From NCBI GenBank assembly GCA_950097015.1, contig CATNEN010000007.1, forward strand, positions 3,596,001 through 3,660,000: DNA of 64,000 nt. Reading direction: 5' to 3'. The stretch comes from Macrostomum hystrix. Lineage: Eukaryota > Platyhelminthes > Macrostomidae. This document shows positions 13,201 to 24,148 of the stretch, in pieces. Position 1 is the first letter of the stretch; each line of letters begins with the position of its first letter. The position numbers were made by a program, and so were the translations under genes. Below the pieces are notes generated by a model. That model was given only the letters and a program-made list of their open reading frames with translations. It made no database searches and was not told the origin of the DNA.

Positions 13201-13750
13201 GTTGGCCTCTGAAATTGAGTTTTTGAGAACAAAAAAGTGAGAATAAATTTCAAAGGTCTAGCGAATTTATGTAGAGTAGTTTGTTCAATGTGACCAACTC
13301 ACTCAGGTAGTTGCACAGCTGCACCAGTGACTGTGCTGATGTGTCCAGACTGTCGGAATCAGCGCTCTTTGATGAGCTGGCCTGCAGGAAATTCGTATTG
13401 TGAATGAATTAGTTGATGGCTTCAAAAGAATTAGTTGATAGCGCAGGTAAATCTTACGGAGCTCGACGCGATTGAAGAATTTGAGTTCTGTCGCCTGGCC
13501 TGGCTCGACTGACTTGACGATGTCTGGCCGTATCCGTGGACTCGATTCAGCGGTGGCAGTTTCAGAACCTGTGGTGATTTATGTTGCCTTTCTGATCAGC
13601 ATTCGGAGATCTTATTGTTAGCTTTGTCTGATTGGCGAGCACAGTTCTTAATGTTCAAACCGAGTACTTTTAGATATTACGTAAACAGTTATTTCAACGC
13701 AATGAGCAAACTGGATTCGTATTATTTCTCACCTTAGCTTTTGCTGCCAT
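7227..13750 (-). CDS. Unrecognised helical protein, 7-8 exons
   Basis: I do not recognise this gene; the model rests on splice signals and frame continuity. Minus-strand exons: 13733-13750 (ATG, MAAKAK), 13458-13568, 13303-13381, 11112-11155, 10893-11020, 9137-9288, 7287-7953, and perhaps a tiny last exon at 7227-7242 with a TAA stop. All joins keep phase, giving about 405 residues. Residues 20-60 are Ser/Gln/Asn-rich and likely disordered. The rest is Leu-rich and helical (LVQLCNYLNRLTIQRRVKQL, VLRSFGDQRVSRLLTSLVRG), like an armadillo-type solenoid, with no signal peptide or membrane segment. The 7287-7953 exon could instead start near 7994. Introns contain SINEs, a fold-back element and a hAT-like element that supplies one splice acceptor. 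The last exon and the donor at 10892 are the weakest calls. Confidence 0.6.
8088..8645. repeat. Irregular GATAGAATA simple repeat
   Basis: About 560 bp of interleaved gatagaata, gatagata and agaacagaata units, inside the intron 7954-9136 of the helical-protein gene. It is less regular than the other arrays in the window. Confidence 0.9.
8655..8988 (-). mobile_element. SINE1 copy, tRNA-derived, reverse orientation
   Basis: Reverse complement of the family seen intact at 40021-40404. The tRNA-like head is at the right: A-box-like part near 8975-8988 and B-box-like gagctcgattt-type sequence near 8925-8940. The shared body (cgcagccgcggagagaagg reversed) and the 3' block with ggcagaattgcc-like sequence follow leftward. 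It lies in an intron. Confidence 0.8.
9264..10870. mobile_element. hAT-like non-autonomous element with internal minisatellite
   Basis: The left end reads CAGGGGTCTGGG...CGCGGGCC and the right end, reversed, CAGGGATCCAGATG...CGCGGGCC. This matches the usual form of hAT/Charlie terminal repeats (CAGGGG plus a CGCGGGCC block). The flanking 8-mers, atcgaaat (9256-9263) and gtctaaat (10871-10878), agree at 6 of 8 positions, as a decayed 8-bp target duplication might. There is no transposase frame. The interior (about 9343-10835) is a purine-rich array of roughly 16-bp units such as ggggagagatgagaca with many variants. The element almost exactly fills an intron of the surrounding gene. Confidence 0.65.
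11469..11790 (+). mobile_element. SINE1 copy, tRNA-derived
   Basis: The head ggcagaacggtctatcgcgt has an A-box-like pattern and is followed by gagctcgattccgcggcgag (B-box-like). Then come the conserved body cggagagaaggcttggg, a TG-rich variable part and the 3' block ggcagaattgcctcc...cactgcccgcagccc. It lies in the 9.1-13.7 kb gene, antisense to it. Confidence 0.85.
12407..13123. mobile_element. Fold-back element with about 145-bp inverted arms
   Basis: Arms 12407-12550 and 12978-13123 are near-perfect inverted copies. The ends are tatagcttttgccattcaat and its reverse complement. Each arm contains two sub-repeats (ccattcaatct...tgtcattca). The 427-bp interior has no convincing coding frame. 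It is a MITE or fold-back transposon inside the intron 11156-13302. A TA duplication is possible at the ends but not certain. Confidence 0.75.
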
Positions 13751-15515
13751 GCTTGGGTTAGCTGAAATTCGTAGAGTAAGTTACATTTATTGATATCAGA
13801 TCAAAAGTTAACCAAAGTGAGAGAATTAAGTAATTCTGTGATTAACTAATTCTCTAATTCTCTCAGGCATTATTGTGTTATGCTTTTCTACTTTGAGGAA
13901 GCGATCAACCCACTTGTATTTGCTTACGTCTCCACAAAATCATTGATTCTTAAAAATGTACTTTTGTTATGTATTTCTTTGAAACTTTTTTATCTGGTAG
14001 TGCCACTGAGGGCTTTCTATCACGATGACGTTAAGGTACTGCCAGAAAAAAAATTTATTGCAAAGCCAATCTTGCACTGGGGTGAGCGGCAGAGCGGACA
14101 AACGCGTTTGCCTCTCGCACCAAGGTCCCTGAGCTCGATTCCGGGGTGAGGCCACATTCGTTTGGGGCGCAGCCGTGGAGAGAAGGCTTGGGGGGGCTTG
14201 TCGTGTAATACACGCCGTTGAGGACCAACCTCCAAGTTACAGGGAGAGTGTACTGTTGTGTTCTAATTGACACAAGAGTTTTGTTGATTGAAGTTTCACG
14301 CTCAGAGACACAAGTCTCGCTCACATTATATTTATAGAGTTCATCTCCTACTTGCACGTTGCTTAATAATGCACGTTGACAAATCAATACGCAATCCTAC
14401 TCACTCTAGCCTGAGTGCAGTATGCGCCCACGCACGCATTCAATATGGTCAATAGTTCATTGTCAGTTTTCAAGCATATGCGCAAGCATTGTCAATCACA
14501 ACATGTACACTGCCTGACGATGAGAAAGTCAGGGCTGATGTATCATTACCCTGACAGTTCGATTGTCACCAAATGGTGTATCCATTATCTTGCACAGATG
14601 AAGCTAAGTAAGGCAATTTTTAGTACTTACTAACAATGAGGTCTATCCACAGTTGTTTGATCAGTACTTGCGACGCAATCTCTCCCTAGAAAGACACCGA
14701 AAGCAGGCTTATTTTGGGAAGGCAGCTCGGTATGAGCAAGTTTTTGGACAGCCTGAATGCATTCGCGATGGTAGAAGTGGAGTCAGGCACATAAAAAGTC
14801 AGGTTCTTTTTATGATCCCCGCGGCCTCTGCAATTGTCATTGTGCATAAATAGCAAACTAAGCTATCTGTGTGAGTCCCGTTTCTCCTCTCCCTCTGCCC
14901 CCCCAGGCCCTCTAATCTCCAAGAGCCTATATCCATAGTTCCACAGTGAACCTTCCAGCCCTCACCCCAGGTGCTCACTCCTCAAAGCAAGCCATAGCAA
15001 TTTCTACTCTGCCTATTATCCCTAATTCGGCGCACCTGCGCTGACACACTAAGCTAGCTAATTACTGTGCAGTCAGCAGGTTCACACACTCACAGACAAC
15101 TCCACTAGAGTATAGCAGAGCACACACTGCATCGACTGGCAATAACTCACCTGTCTCACCAGTCGGCCCGCGGGCTTTCTATCTGGTCCTATCCTTCTGT
15201 CGCATTGCAGTGCCAAATATCACTCAAAATGAAGCTTTTGTATAGGATATCCATAGTGACTATATTCTCATCGATGTTTTTTTTTAAATTCACACTCAAA
15301 GAAATCAGCATTGCTTAAACGTGCACTACATTTTTTACCTTTTTATATTGAATTAAATATACTAAAGCATCCAGCCTGCTTAAAAACTGAATTATAAGGA
15401 TTGCCCCATGAAGCTGTTGTCGGCTGATGCTGACGTCACTTTAAATTGATGATGGACTTGATGATACTCATCACATGTAGCATTCTATCCAAGCTCATAT
15501 GAGATTATGAATTCT
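13751..15515. other. Intergenic DNA with SINE pieces and a possible exon
   Basis: This region contains a broken SINE1 (14078-14262 and about 14500-14590). At 14653-14853 on the plus strand there is a 66-codon open stretch after a splice-like ctatccacag (LFDQYLRRNLSLERHRK..., YFGKAARYEQVFGQPECIRD). It reads like protein, but I found no partner exons or known family. The rest is non-coding. Confidence 0.4.
14078..14262 (+). mobile_element. SINE1 5' part
   Basis: tRNA-like head (ggcagagcggacaaacgcgt, then gagctcgattccggggtgag) and body (ggcgcagccgtggagagaag) of SINE1. Homology breaks near 14262 and resumes at about 14500 with acactgcctgacgatgagaa, so the copy is interrupted by about 240 bp of other sequence. 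Confidence 0.8.
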
Positions 15516-15516
15516 A

Positions 15517-16905
15517 GATAATAAACCATCTAGGATTCTAGATAAAGAACCATCTGGGATTCTAGATAAAGAATAAACTGGGATTCTAGATAAAGAACCA
15601 TCTGGGATTCTAGATAAAGAACCATCTAGGATTCTAGATAAAGAACCATCTGGGATTCTAGATAAAGAATAAACTGGGATTCTAGATAAAGAACCATCTA
15701 GGATTCTAGATAAAGAACCATCTGGGATTCTAGATAAAGAATAAACTGGGATTCTAGATAAAGAACCATCTGGGATTCTAGATAAAGAATAAACTGGGAT
15801 TCTAGATAAAGAACCAAATGGGATTCTAGATAAAAAAACCATCTAGGATTCTAGACAAAGAGCCACCTAGGATTCTGGATAAAGAACCAAATGGGATTCT
15901 AGATAAAGAACCATCTGGGATTCTAGATAAAGAATAAACTGGGATTCTAGATAAAGAACCAAATGGGATTCTAGATAAAAAAACCATCTAGGATTCTAGA
16001 CAAAGAGCCACCTAGGATTCTGGATAAAGAACCAAATGGGATTCTAGATAAAGAATAAACTGGGATTCTAGATAAAGAACCAAATGGGATTCTAGATAAA
16101 GAATAAACTGGGATTCTAGATAAAGAACCAAATGGGATTCTAGATAAAGAACCATCTGGGATTCTAGATAAAGAATAAACTGGGATTCTAGATAAAGAAC
16201 CAAATGGGATTCTAGATAAAAAAACCATCTAGGATTCTAGACAAAGAGCCACCTAGGATTCTGGATAAAGAACCAAATGGGATTCTAGATAAAGAATAAA
16301 CTGGGATTCTAGATAAAGAACCAAATGGGATTCTAGATAAAGAATAAACTGGGATTCTAGATAAAGAACCAAATGGGATTCTAGATAAAGAACCATCTGG
16401 GATTCTAGATAAAGAATAAACTGGGATTCTAGATAAAGAACCAAATGGGATTCTAGATAAAAAAACCATCTAGGATTCTAGACAAAGAGCCACCTAGGAT
16501 TCTGGATAAAGAACCAAATGGGATTCTAGATAAAGAACTAACTGGGATTCTGGATAAAGAATCAAATGAGACTCTAGATAAAGAAACAAATGGGATTCTG
16601 GATAAAGATCCAAATGGGATTATGGATAAAGAACCAAATGGGACTCTGGATAAAGAACCAAATGGGACTCTAGATAAAGAACCGTCTGGAATTTTAGATA
16701 AAGAACCAGTTGGGATTCTAGATAAAGAACAATCTGGGATTCTAGATAAAGAATAAACTGGGATTCTAGATAAAGAACCAACTAGGATTCTAGATAAAGA
16801 GCCAACTAGGATTCTAGATAAAGAATAAACTGGGATTCTAGATAAAGAACCATCTGGGATTCTAGATAAAGAACCAAATTGGACTCTCGATAAAGAATTT
16901 GCCTT
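15517..16905. repeat. 24-bp minisatellite with 241-bp higher-order units
   Basis: About 57 copies of a 24-bp unit built on gggattctagataaagaacc, alternating variants ending atct, aaat or aact. Stretches near 15730-15970, 15971-16228 and 16212-16469 repeat as blocks spaced 241 bp apart, including a rare variant (gacaaagagccacctagg). This indicates block duplication on top of unit duplication. The 241-bp period (10 x 24 + 1) comes from a one-base insertion in an A run. Confidence 0.9.
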
Positions 16906-17065
16906 TGTTGCCCAATTTGTTTAAAAAAAATTGACAATTGCTGTCTTTATTTATTAGCTGAATTTTCAGTCACATGCGTGTAATGCAAAACTTTCTCGCT
17001 CAAAGATAACGGAAATCTATAAAATAGAGTATCGATAAAACTTTTGTATTTCAGTGCCGCATAAA

Positions 17066-17592
17066 ATGGGATCTCAGTGCGATACTTTGGGATCTCAGTG
17101 CGATACTTTGGGATCTCAGTGCGATACTTTGGGATCTCAGTGCGATACTTTGGGATCTCAGTGCGATACTTTGGGATCTCAGTGCGATACTTTGGGATCT
17201 CAGTGCGATACTTTGGGATCTCAGTGCGATACTTTGGGATCTCAGTGCGATACTTTGGGATCTCAGTGCGATACTTTGGGATCTCAGTGCGATACTTTGG
17301 GATCTCAGTGCGATACTTTGGGATCTCAGTGCGATACTTTGGGATCTCAGTGCGATACTTTGGGATCTCAGTGCGATACTTTGGGATCTCAGTGCGATAC
17401 TTTGGGATCTCAGTGCGATACTTTGGGATCTCAGTGCGATACTTTGGGATCTCAGTGCGATACTTTGGGATCTCAGTGCGATACTTTGGGATCTCAGTGC
17501 GATACTTTGGGATCTCAGTGCGATACTTTGGGATCTCAGTGCGATACTTTGGGATCTCAGTGCGATACTGTGGGATCTCAGTGCGATACTTT
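17066..17592. repeat. Highly homogeneous 21-bp minisatellite
   Basis: About 25 tandem copies of a 21-bp unit containing gggatctcagtgcgatactt. All but the last are identical apart from one T-to-G change near 17569. Such uniformity implies very recent expansion. The unit is a multiple of three, so frames stay open through it, but nothing else supports translation. Confidence 0.95.
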
Positions 17593-17742
17593 AGGATTTT
17601 TGTACGGAAATTCAGTGTTATACAACGGATACGCGGCTCAGGGTATTGGTCCTGTGTAGATCTTAGACTTCGATCCTCTAGTTAAGCATTCTGTGACTGC
17701 TATTATATGCTACCCTGGTTAGTTGTTTGTGGCCACTGGCAG

Positions 17743-19929
17743 TCAATACGGTCCCACCCGACCCCGCCTGCCGTGGCAGGTGATCAACCGGTTGAAGCAA
17801 TGCCGGAAGGTCGGGTTGAAGCAGTAGTAGAACAAGCCGCTGGTTCCGTTGGCGATGTAGTGCAGCATGTACAGATAGTCGGAGATCAGCTGGCCCGTCT
17901 GCGAGTCCAAGTGCACTTCAACGCCTAGGGTTGGCAAAGCGCTGAATCCAACGGTGGGCAGGTTTGTCAGCAGGTAGAATGCTGATAGAACCAGGATCAA
18001 GACTGTCCCAGAACGGCGCTGTGAGTCCAAGTCGCCTTTCGACTGGAAAATTAGTCATTGTGAATGCTAACTTCGCTTCTAATTAATTTCCGTTCCCGCA
18101 ACAAAATCCAGACCATTGGAGAGGTAATGCTAAAGATTAAAATTATAATTAGCAATCGTTTTATAAATGTTGATAATGCTAAAAATGCTAACTGCTACTA
18201 AACTGTATTAGTAGTATGCCATAAAACGCTCTTCAAGACTTGTACAGCGCCGTACACAACCATTTACCTTAGAAGTAACAAAACTCAGGTAAGGTATCTT
18301 CAGTGTCCGGAAGGTAACTTTAGTGTCTCGAAGGTACGTATATAAAGTGTCCCGAAGGTATCTTCAGTGTCCGGAAGGTAACTTTAGTGTCCCGAAGATA
18401 TCTTCAGTGTCCCGAAGGTAACTTCAGTGTCCCGAAGGTATACTTAGTGTCCCGAAGGTATACTTAGTGTCCCGAAGGTATCTTCAGTGTCCGGAAGGTA
18501 ACTTTAGTGTCCCGAAGGTACGTATATTAAGTGTCCCGAAGGTATCTTCAGTTTCCGGAAGGTAACTTTAGTGTCCCGAAGGTAACTTTAGTGTCCCGAA
18601 GGTATCTTCAGTGTCCCGAAGGTATACTTAGTGTCTCGAAGGTATCTTTAGTGTCCGGAAAGTATCTTCAGTGTCTCGAAGGTATCTTCAGTGTCCCGAA
18701 GGTATCTTCAGTGTCTCGAAGGTATCTTTAGTGTCCCGAAGGTATCTTCAGTGTCTCGAAGGTATCTTCAGTGTCTCGAAGGTATCTTCAGTGTCCCGAA
18801 GGTATCTTCAGTGTCTCGAAGGTATATTCAGTGTCCCGAAGGTATATTCAGTGTCCCGAAGGTATCTTCAGTGTCCCAAAGGTATCTTCAGTGTCTCGAA
18901 TGTATCTTCAGTGTGCCGAAGTTAACTTTAGTGTCCCGAAGGTATCTTCAGTGTCCCGAAGGTATACTTAGTGTCTCGAAGGTATCTTCAGTGTCCCAAA
19001 GGTATCTTCAGTGTCTCGAATGTATCTTCAGTGTGCCGAAGTTAACTTTAGTGTCCCGAATGTATCTTAAGTGTCCGGAAGGTATCTTAAGTGTCCGGAA
19101 GGTAAGTTTAGTGTCTCGAAGGTATCGTCAGTGCATTATTTTAAAAACCAATAAAGGCAATATTGAACCTCACTTTAGAGTTTATTTTAGTATGTCATTC
19201 CATGGCTACTTGAGTGGACAGTCAGGTGAAACTCACGTTGGTCTGAAACTGCTGCTTAGTTTTCCTAGCCAGTCGGTAGAGTGCAATCACGAGGCCGAGG
19301 TTACAGCTGATCAGCACGGTACACGGGATCACCGAGTACATGACGAAGTCCACCATGCGAAATGACTTAGCTAAATCTGTCCTTAGGTACGTGCATTGAA
19401 TAACCCACTGATCTGTTTCAGCCGAAGTTGAGTTACTACTCGAATTAGAAGGAGCACTGTCAAAGTAGGTGCGAGTGCCCAGGTTAAAGAACAGCACCAC
19501 ATTGCGAGCGGCAGATACTAGGAACAATGCACTCAGCAGCAGCGGCACAAACACTCGGGAGGTTTGCGGCGCACGCCAGGTTGGCCGCAGGATGCAGACT
19601 AGGCGAACAGCGGACATTGCCGCGAGAATCCAGAGGGCCAGGTCACCGAATAAGTACACCAGGAAGGTGTGAAGTCGGCAGGCTGGCTCGCTCAGGAATC
19701 GGATGTCGTACAGGAAGAACAGGCGGATCCAGTAGCGCGACACCGCTGTTAAGAGGACCAGAGCGTCCGCGACAGACAGTGACACGAACAGTCGCCTGGT
19801 GTTGGGACCGGCCAGGCTTGGAAACCGGACAAAGATCACCGCCGACATGATGTGGCCGAACAGTCCGCCGAATAGCAGGATGGTCAGGTAGACTTTGTAG
19901 GCCGTGTTAATTGCACTTTCCGTACTCAT
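17743..19929 (-). CDS. Rhodopsin-like G-protein-coupled receptor
   Basis: Seven-transmembrane receptor of the plasma membrane, 330 residues from two minus-strand exons: 19237-19929 (231 codons, ATG at 19927-19929) and 17743-18042, joined in phase 0 (CAAACCAAC|gtgagt, ttttccag|TCG). Hydrophobic segments in order: TM1 about 14-36, TM2 about 46-68 (LFVSLSVADALVLL, with the class A Asp), TM3 after Cys84, TM4, TM5, TM6 about 245-268 and TM7 about 280-305. A Cys in the second extracellular loop (VIQCTYLR) can pair with the TM3 Cys. The E/DRY motif is replaced by VRL (SAVRLVCI) and NPxxY by NPTFR. Overall it resembles invertebrate peptide receptors, but the ligand cannot be named. The intron (18043-19236) is mostly a 20-bp minisatellite. 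Confidence 0.85.
18295..19130. repeat. 20-bp minisatellite in GPCR intron
   Basis: About 41 copies of a 20-bp unit with consensus gtgtcccgaaggtatcttca and many single-base variants (gtctcgaagg, ggtaacttta, ggtatactta). It occupies about 70 percent of the intron 18043-19236. Confidence 0.9.
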
Positions 19930-21369
19930 GATGGCTGCCTAAGTGTTTAAATATCAAAGTTTGCTAAGGCCATTCAAGCGCTCAATTTAGATAAGCTCAA
20001 GTATATTTATCTGATTAGCCAGCAAACGAATATGCTCAAATATTAATCTGATTAAAAATGTTTTTTTTCGTGAAATCCTCAAACCAAGATTTAAAAAAAA
20101 AACTACATACCAAAAACCAACTTCAGTTGAAAGGGAAATCAAAGTGCGACTATATAGAGTCAGATACAGATGATTCAGTTTATTTTCCAGCGAGCACTCT
20201 CTTGGTACACCTTTGGGATTAAAACAGTTTTTATGCGGTTAAGATGCCAGTGCTGCTGACGAGGCTTTGGATTGGCTGTTCAGAGAGCATCGAACACGAA
20301 GCTTTTTGCGGTTAAAGTTAAAGCTAATGTATACGCCCGCTACATAGTTCGTGCATAAAAATCGATGAAATTCTGCCGGCAGCAGGCCGCAAGCAAATGA
20401 CCGGAAAAGAGTTTCAATTTCGATTCGATTGTTACTGTTTTTTTAGTTTGATCAAAACGTTTAGTACAAGCACGCCTAAAATGACTGAATGGTCTCTAAA
20501 AGTGCTCTAAAAGTGCCTCAGAAGAGAGCGCATGCACAAAAAGTAAGAACTGGGAGATGATGCACTTAAGGTCCAAATAATTAGTTGCCATGCATCCGAA
20601 CTCGGATTATGACAAAGTGTAGCATCCAGGTTGAAACAAAAACAGGTTAGACAGTTTTTGTGGCCTGAGCCTTTTCTATCAGATCTGCTTCCGGCCCGCC
20701 GTCTGATTGCGAAGCTCTGTGGCACTGACAACAAAGTCAACTTCGTGCCGACAGCTCGCAGCTTCAGCCGTCAAACAAGTTCATGAAATTGCCCTTCCTC
20801 CCACTATGCATAGAAATTCAAACAAAGGGTCATTTCAGACATGGGAAGCCTGACGTGAAATAGCACCGCAACCAATTTTACTAAGCAAGCACTGGCGTTG
20901 CCGGCTTAAGTCAACAGCTGTGGATGACGTCAATGAAAGCTGCGAAAGCATTTGATGTAACGCAGCTAGGCTGCACTGATCTAAGCTCAGCAAGCCGGCC
21001 CCTCTACTTTATGAGCTGAAATTGCGTTGCAATTCGGGCAAGTTGCGACTTAAAGATGATTTTTTCCAGCTCGTTGCCCGAGTATATTCGGATTGTTAAA
21101 TTGGAAAACCTTACTTTCTCTCATGGGCTTAAAATATAAGCTTATGATGCGAAATATGGCTTCATATGTACCAGCAGACTAAATAGAAGGAATAAGATTT
21201 ATAATATTAGTCTCTACCATTGTGAAATGACAGTTAAGGAATATAACTGGAATTTTTTCTTTGATTCCTATCAAGACAGGAAATTGAGAAATAAGTCCTT
21301 TTGTTAAGGACATAGTTCTGATCCACTATGAGTCGATTTAATAACTCGCGAACGTTTCGGACAGGCGGC
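19930..21369. other. Intergenic region between GPCR and kinase genes
   Basis: Non-coding stretch upstream of the GPCR ATG and downstream of the kinase stop; both genes run on the minus strand. It presumably holds the GPCR promoter and the kinase 3' UTR. I see no conserved element or convincing open frame. Confidence 0.5.
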
Positions 21370-24109
21370 TCACTTGAGGAACTTGTGCTGCAGCAGCCTG
21401 GAGGCCTCCGGTCGATTCTGAGGCAACTTTTCAACACACAGGTGGTAGAAGTCGCGCAGCTCGCTTGACATGCTGCGCGGGAGCTCCGGCATGGGCTTGC
21501 TGTTAACCGTCACGGCCAACAAGAACTGCATTCGAATTTCACTGTTCGGCGGCTCCATGGTGCCCATTTCGAACACGGTGCAGCCCAAGGCCCAAACGTC
21601 TGTCTTTGAAGTATAGGCGACACCGTCTTCTTCCGGAGACAGAATCTCCGGGGCCATGAAGAAGGGAGTGCCGCACTGGGTCTGCGTCATCATCATCTGC
21701 GAGCTGCTGATCTCGCGGGCGAAGCCAAAGTCAATGAGCTTGACAATGCCCGGATTGGTGAGCATGATGTTTGAGGACTTGATGTCGCGATGAATGATCG
21801 GCTTTGGTAGGCTGTGCAGGTGTTTCAGGGCTTGGCACACCTGCGCCAGTTTGAGTAGGGTAAGTTTGATATAGGAACGCACACTGTACATTCGGTCAAG
21901 CTTCAGGAAAAACTCATAAAACATCAGATTAACACTTGCCTGAATGGTAAACTTCTTAATACCATCTTCAGGGATAGGCTTCTTCTGCTGTCTCATGATT
22001 ACTTCAATGGTGCATCCAGATAGGAGTTCCGAGAAGATGTAGAATTTTCCATCCTTCTCTTCGGCCTTGAGGAAGCGAACAATGTTCTCGTGTCGGACGT
22101 AGCGTAGGAGGTCCATAGCCTGCTTTTCCGACATAAAGATTCGCCTCTGGGCTTCAGTGCTCATCGGCACGTGCGGCTTGATGACCTTCACAGCCACGAA
22201 CTGGTGCCGGTCGGTGAAGGCTTTGTAGACCTTGCCGAAGCCGCCGGTTCCTATTGGCTTCTTCTTGTCATCCTCAATAAAATATTCCCAGTGCTCGAAG
22301 GAGTCGTCAATCTCCGCTGTCGGTGTTGACGGCTGGCGTGGAAGACTTGGGTAGGATGGCGGGTCGGGCGTCGGCCTGTGAGGTTTTGGGAATTAGTGAC
22401 GTAGGTTTGCTTAGAAAAGGTTTTCATAGATCGAACGCGAAAAAACACGGATTACAGCATTTACTCACTCATCTGGGTTGCTCACGGATGAACGGCCGTT
22501 GCCGCCGCCACCGCCGCCGCCCCCCTGCAACAGGTGCAGAAGGTGCCGATTGCCCTGTCCGTTAGCAATCTGGGCCGCGTTCTTGCCTTTCTTGTTTCGA
22601 GCATTAAGATTGGCACCGGCCTCAACCAGCAGCCGCACCACCGTACAGTTCATATCATCGGCGCCCGCAGCGATCATGATGGGCGTGTTGCCGTCGGAGT
22701 CCGGCTTGTCCAGAGCCACTCCGTTCTGATCGAGATAGCCGAGGAGCTGGTGATTAGCGTGTTTAGCAGCGTAGTGAGCAACCGTCTGGCCAGCACGGTC
22801 GGCCACCCGGATGTTGCAGCCGCGTTTGTGCAGCAGCTGCACAGTGGCGAAGCAGTTTTTCTCGGCGGCGCACAGAATGGCTGTCTCGCCCTGACGGTTT
22901 TTTAGATCCAATGGTGCTCCATGGTCGGCCAGCAGCCTCACGATGGCCTCCTGTTTACAGTAGGCGGCGCGTAGAGCTGGACTCACACCGTTTGCGTTCT
23001 GATGGCCAGCATTGCAGCCCTCCTTGAGTAGGTACTCAACCGTCTCTAGTGGCCCGACTTGGCATGCTGCCAGCAGCGGCGTTTCACCGTCCTTTGAGTT
23101 AGGCGTATCGAGCATCAGGCCATGGCTGCGCAATGTTTTTAGCAACGGTAAGCGTTGCGCAATGACCGCAAGGTGAGCGTAGCCGTAGCCATTGCGATCT
23201 TCGAAGGTGAATTCCTTTGTTCTACTGGCCAGAAGGCGCACGATCCGGTCCGGAGAGCTGCTGACTATCGAACAGGCGAGCGGCGTCAGGCCCTGACTGT
23301 CAGCAGCGTCCGTGTTTGCCCCGGCGTCCAGCAGCATCTTCATGGCTGTCTCGCGACCATTGAGCACCGCTGAAAACAGCGCAGTTCGCTTGTTGGAATT
23401 CCGGTGATTTACCCGGCTCCTGGCCAGCAGGATCTTCAGAATTTTGTCGTGTCCGTTTTGAGCAGCGCAGAACAGGGGGATGTTGCCTTCAGAGTCGGCG
23501 ATGTTGTAATCGGCGCGACTGCGCTCCAGCCGTTCTATGATGTCTAGGTGACCGTTTAGAGCAGCCACAAACGCCAGAGTGCGACCATCGCTCAGTTGAG
23601 CATCGCACGCAGATTTTTTCGGGTTGCGGTCCAGCCAGAACTCAATCAGCTCAAGGTTGCCCTCCTGCGCGCAGTGCATCAGTAGCGAGCCGTGGATTCG
23701 CTCGTCAAATTGCAGAGCTGATCGTTTCCGCTCCATCATCTTGACCAGGCCGAGGTTGCCCTTGATCAGAGCCAGGTCCGTCGCTGTCAGGCCCTTCTTG
23801 TTCTTTAACCGCATCTCGGCGTTCCGTTCGACAAGCACTAGAGCTGTCTGCCACTCCTTCTGCATTATGGCTATCATCAATGGAGTGTCGCCGTCTTCGT
23901 CAGCGACGTCAACGTCTGCTCCAGAGTTTAGCAGTGTAGCTACAGTGCTCTCGTGGCCTTGGTGCGCAGCTAGGTGTAGCGCCGTCAGCTTCTTCTCGCC
24001 ACGGAAGTCGGGATCAACGCCGGAAGCGACCAGTCGCTGGCACATCGAGCCGTTGCCATCGATGGCAGCTTTCAACAGCAGCATCGAGTTACCACGATTC
24101 TGACCTTGG

Positions 24110-24148
<39 letters not shown>

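Noticed and set aside
15495..16469. Minus-strand frames reading SLSRIPVY
   Set aside because: Product of the 24-bp array; identical frames recur only because the DNA blocks are duplicated.
17054..17685. About 200-codon open frames reading GSQCDTL or RYFGISV
   Set aside because: The 21-bp unit is a multiple of three, so all stop-free frames stay open. There is no signal peptide, splice partner or codon signature.
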